Shown here: positions 60,826 through 64,000 of the stretch, piece after piece
How the letters are laid out: every line of letters starts with the position of its first letter
Numbering within the stretch: position 1 is the stretch's first letter
Assembly (NCBI RefSeq): GCF_050003625.1
Contig: NC_134398.1
Span: 105,396,423-105,460,422, forward strand
Direction: 5' to 3'
Length of the DNA: 64,000 nt
Source: Haematobia irritans
Taxonomy: Eukaryota > Arthropoda > Insecta > Diptera > Muscidae
Translations under genes and position numbers: made by a program
The notes under the pieces: generated by a model
Told to the model about the DNA's origin: nothing
Database searches by the model: none
What the model saw: only the letters and a program-made list of their open reading frames with translations

Positions 60826-61342
60826 CCCTTTCACTACCGATGTCCACTTAGAAGGATATTCGAAAAAGACACCAAATCCTATTTTCCCACTTAGTTTCGA
60901 TTTATTTCTCGATGTTATTTTAAAGTAGAGGCTTTAATCTAAATAAGCTATAAATATTGTCCATATTGGTGAGGTCTAAAATACATTTTTATAAACTTCT
61001 TTAACAATAAACGAAAAATGCGAAAATTTGAGACAAGTTTTGTACTGTATGTTTCTAGTAAGTGGTCATTTATACAAAAACTATAGCTGATACTTTTACG
61101 GGTTCTATTTTGTATTTTTTCTAAAACTTTGAAAGATATTATAGGCCAAATAGCGTTTATTTTTGTAAGACTATTTGGTCACAATTCAAAAATCAAGTTT
61201 TCAGAACAAGCTCATATAGCTCTTGAAGTAATTGAGGTAGGTTTTCAAAATGACATTTTTTGTTCTAAATGCTGTTAGTACAAGTAAAAACAGAAGAAAG
61301 GCAAAAGTTTTTATCATTAGGTTTATTTCGGTAGTGAAAGGG
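60826..61342. mobile_element. 517 bp piggyBac-type MITE
   Basis: A 15 bp perfect inverted repeat CCCTTTCACTACCGA with TTAA on both sides (60822-60825, 61343-61346). Interior has no usable ORF. Confidence 0.93.
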
Positions 61343-61859
61343 TTAAATCAAAAAAGATCGATCCAATGCGTATATAATTCAGTTTGAGAAAGTAGACATA
61401 AAATTTTGACTAAATTTTCTACAGAAATAAAATTTTAACAAAATTTTCTATAGAAATAAAATTTTACAAAATTTTCTAAAGAAATAAAAATTTTGACAAA
61501 ATATTCTATAGAAAGAAAATTTTGACAAAAATTTCTACAGAAATAAAATTTTAACAAAATTTTCTATAGAAATAAACTTTTGACTAAATTTTATATAGAA
61601 ATAAAATCTTGGTAGATTATTTGTGGCTCGAGTGGCAACCATGATTATGAACCGAATAAAATTTGAACAAAATTTTCTCTAAAAATAACATTTTGACAAA
61701 ACTTTCTATAGAAATAAAATTTTGACAAAATTTTTTATAGAAATAAAACTTTGGTAGATTATTTTTGGCTCTAGTGGCAACCATGATTATGAACCGATAT
61801 GGACCAATTTTTGTGTAATTGGACAAATTTTGGTATGGTTGTTAGCGACCATATACTAA

Positions 61860-62760
61860 CACCACGTTACTAATTTGAACCCGATCGGATGAATTTTGCT
61901 CCTCCAAGAGGCTCCGGAGGTCAAATCTGGAGAACGTTTTATATGGGGGCTATATATAATTATGGACCGATATGGACCAATTCTGGCACGGTTGTTAAAG
62001 ATCATTCCAAATTACAACCGGCTTGGATGAAATTTGCTTCCCTTGGAAACTTCGCAAGCCAAATCTGGGGATCGGTTTATATGGGAGCTATATATAATTA
62101 TGAACCGATGTGGACCAATTTTTCCATGGTTGTTAGAGACCATATACCAACATCATGTACCAAATTTTAGCCGGATCGGATGAAATTTGCTTCACTTTGA
62201 GGCTCCGCAAGCCAAATCTGGGGATCGGTTTATATGGGGGTTATATATAATTATGGACCGATGTGGACCAATTTTTGCGTGATTGTTAGAGACCACATAC
62301 CAACACCATGTACCAAATTTCAGCCGGATCGGATGAAATATGCTTCTCTTAGAGGCTCCGCAAGCCAAATCTGGGGATCGGTTTATATGGGGGCTATATA
62401 TAATTATGGACCGATGTGGGCCAATTTTTGCATGGTTGTTAGAGACCATATACCAACACCATGTACCAAATTTCAGACGGATCGGATGAAATTTGCTTCT
62501 GTTGGAGGCTCCACAAGCCAAATATGAGGGTCCCTTTATATGGGGCCTATATATAATTATGGACCCATGTGGACCAATTTTTGCATGGTTGTTAGAGACC
62601 ATATACCAACACCATGTACCAAATTTCAGCCGGATTGGATGAAATATGCTTCTGTTAGAGGCTCCACAAGCCAAATCTAAGGGTCCCTTTATATGGGGGC
62701 TATACGTAAAAGTGGACCGATATGGCCCATTTTCAATACCATCTGACCTACATCGATAAC
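61860..62760 (+). repeat. ~153 bp tandem array
   Basis: About five to six units with GGATCGGTTTATATGG, CTATATATAATTATGG, TTGTTAGAGACC and CGGATCGGATGAAAT. Spacing between TTTATATGGG positions is 152-156 bp. Confidence 0.92.
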
Positions 62761-63127
62761 AACAACTTGTGCCAAGTTTCAAGTCGATAGCTTGTTTCGT
62801 TCGGAAGTTAGCGTGATTTCAACAGGCGGACGGACGGACGGACGGACATGCTTAGATCGACTCAGAATTTCACCACGACCCAGAATATATACTTTATGGG
62901 GTCTTAGAGCAATATTTCGATGTGTTACAAACGGAATGACAAAGTTAATATACCCCCATCCTATGATGGAGGGTATAAAAATAATCAAGAAGGTTCAGCG
63001 GTTAAAACTAGAAGTGCCCATATGTAATAGGTACTTTAAGTTAATGTGGTATCACAATGGACTGAATAGTCTAAGTGAGCCTGAATCTTAATCGGGCTGC
63101 CACTTTAACCACTTTAACTTTAACCTT

Positions 63128-63520
63128 CAAATGGGTTAAAAACAGATTAAAAATTAATAAAATAGTGCAAATTATTTAAATTTTGCTGTAAAAAAGCTAA
63201 ATCCTTTCTAGAAAAATTGCGAATTTTTGAAAATATTTGATGTCAAACATTCCAGACAAGCGTTAGAATGCATTAAAAATCATAAAAAATTTAAAAATTA
63301 TTTATTCATCAAAATATCACAAAATTTCTTTATTCACATCCAAATCACTGGATTCGCATCACACCTTAAGAAGTTATGCAAATTCAGTGCAACGACTGTT
63401 GAAATGATGGACATCCGTCCTATGACAAGCCCATGTTAAAATCATCGCTTCTGCGCCAATTTTGCACCACTTCCTGATCCAAAAAGAACATTCTCACTAC
63501 TTTTTTGGCGACGTTTTTTT
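63128..63520 (+). repeat. Interspersed repeat shared with 15225-15600
   Basis: GGGTTAAAAACAGATT, TGAAAATATTTGATG, CAGACAAGCGTTAGAATG and CACCACTTCC in the same order as at 15225. Class unknown. Confidence 0.65.
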
Positions 63521-63736
63521 TTTGCTGAGTGATTGTGTTTGCAATGGAGGCATTGTAGGTGGATATTACTTTATTGTCCTTTTTGGGTAGAAAATTCCAA
63601 ATATTTTAAAAATTGTCAAAATTGTACTTTGCTCAATTTTTTTTTTGGTCTTGCATCAAAAACCATCATCAATACCTACACAAAATGTTTAACTTGGCCA
63701 AAATCGGGCCATTCGTTCTTTTACACCAATCACGTA

Positions 63737-63790
63737 GGTTAGGTTAGGTTAGGTTAGATTATGTGGCAGCCTGGTATAGGCTCACTTATG
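63737..63790 (-). mobile_element. Truncated SINE/LINE tail
   Basis: GGTTAGGTTAGGTTAGG, then GTGGCAGCC and GGCTCACTTA, is the inverted tail with four TTAGG-like repeats. Everything upstream of the tail is missing. Confidence 0.8.
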
Positions 63791-64000
63791 GTGTTTTCTT
63801 TTCTGAAAAAAGTGCTTTGCCTTTATTTTGTCTGTACAGAATGCGCATTTTTAAAATGTTACCAGATACCTAAAAAAATGCTATCATTTCAGCGGGTAGA
63901 AAAGAATTCAAAGAAGGAAACAGGGCAATCGCAGCACTCTCGTTTGTTGGTAGTGTTGAAAATGCCCGTAATTTGCCTCTATGCGTGGCGCTATTTTCAC
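63791..64000. other. Nothing recognised
   Basis: No repeat match or convincing ORF to the window end. Confidence 0.4.

Larger units (their letters stand above)
60681..62977 (+). mobile_element. Insertion with ACAAGTATATACGGCCG start and GGGTATAAAA end
   Basis: It interrupts LINE F between CAACAAAGA and AATAATC. It starts ACAAGTATATACGGCCGTA and holds a TTAA-flanked MITE (60826), the 27 bp array (inverted, 61395-61760), a 153 bp tandem array (61860-62760) and an end segment with GGACGGACGGACGGAC, ATATACTTTATGGGGTC and GAGGGTATAAA. It may be two elements side by side. Confidence 0.65.
59971..63127 (+). pseudogene. LINE fragment F (RNase H to 3' tail), split by a 2.3 kb insertion
   Basis: It starts AAGGTGGCGAATTGGCTG, the LINE position where copy B stops. 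RNase H codons (YSDSQ, PGHRNIPGNCEADELA) and the Cys/His region follow to 60680; the tail resumes at 62978 (AAGAAGGTTCAGCGG) and ends near 63127 in TTTAACC repeats. It is broken by small deletions and a stop at 60526. Confidence 0.9.

Noticed and set aside
62192..62782. 196-codon antisense ORF with repeated SIFHPIRLKFGTWCWY units
   Set aside because: It is the 153 bp tandem array read in a frame that happens to stay open because 153 is a multiple of three; no sign of a protein family.
63737..63760. Telomere repeat tract
   Set aside because: Only four TTAGG units followed by recognisable SINE tail sequence; it is an inserted SINE end.

Overview
The window looks like repeat-dominated dipteran DNA, most likely from a calyptrate (muscoid) fly. 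The basis is AT richness, a Tc1/mariner element of DD41D spacing, BEL/Pao and LOA/I-type LINE sequence, TA microsatellites and a tRNA-derived SINE. The genus is inference. A run of exactly 100 N (4228-4327) shows it is a draft assembly. Apart from one short candidate exon at 11958-12179, I found no host gene. Almost everything else is transposable-element sequence, often nested several layers deep with readable target-site duplications (TSDs).

Layout. 1-7400: tRNA-bearing composite repeats, MITEs, a LINE 5' scrap, a TA microsatellite, an hAT-type MITE (3169-4202) and a broken LINE reverse transcriptase (4328-5480). 7401-8707: an intact mariner with a 361-codon transposase. 9640-11019: a GTTCG-rich region, then a minisatellite with higher-order structure. 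12744-14665: an internally deleted mariner and a repeat carrying two head-to-head tRNA-like modules. 14852-18047: a 3.2 kb TA-flanked element hosting a 5'-truncated LINE. 18266-23074: a decayed LINE (copy C) carrying a SINE and a 1.2 kb hAT MITE. 23075-25984 and 39901-42816: a near-identical 2.9 kb duplication, each copy ending in the same deleted mariner. 26000-34500: tandem-repeat elements, MITEs and composite repeats. 34511-39900: a full-length LINE (copy A) with 12 bp TSDs and a SINE in its ORF1. 43976-46092: a SINE split by a 1.8 kb element. 46493-63127: a BEL/Pao retrotransposon and LINE copies inserted into one another and then scrambled by an inversion. 63128-64000: one more repeat and a SINE tail.

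How the parts work together. The LINE (RNA-binding ORF1; ORF2 with endonuclease, RT, RNase H and a C-terminal Cys/His motif) shares about 70 bp of 3' tail with the SINE, which makes it the likely source of the SINE's retrotransposition machinery. All three long LINE copies carry a SINE at a different site. The mariner supplies transposase in one copy and only deletion derivatives in three. The least described material is a set of elements with CAC...AAAAA termini, apparent 2 bp target duplications and bodies made of degenerate short palindromes, together with the divergent tRNA-like modules some of them carry.
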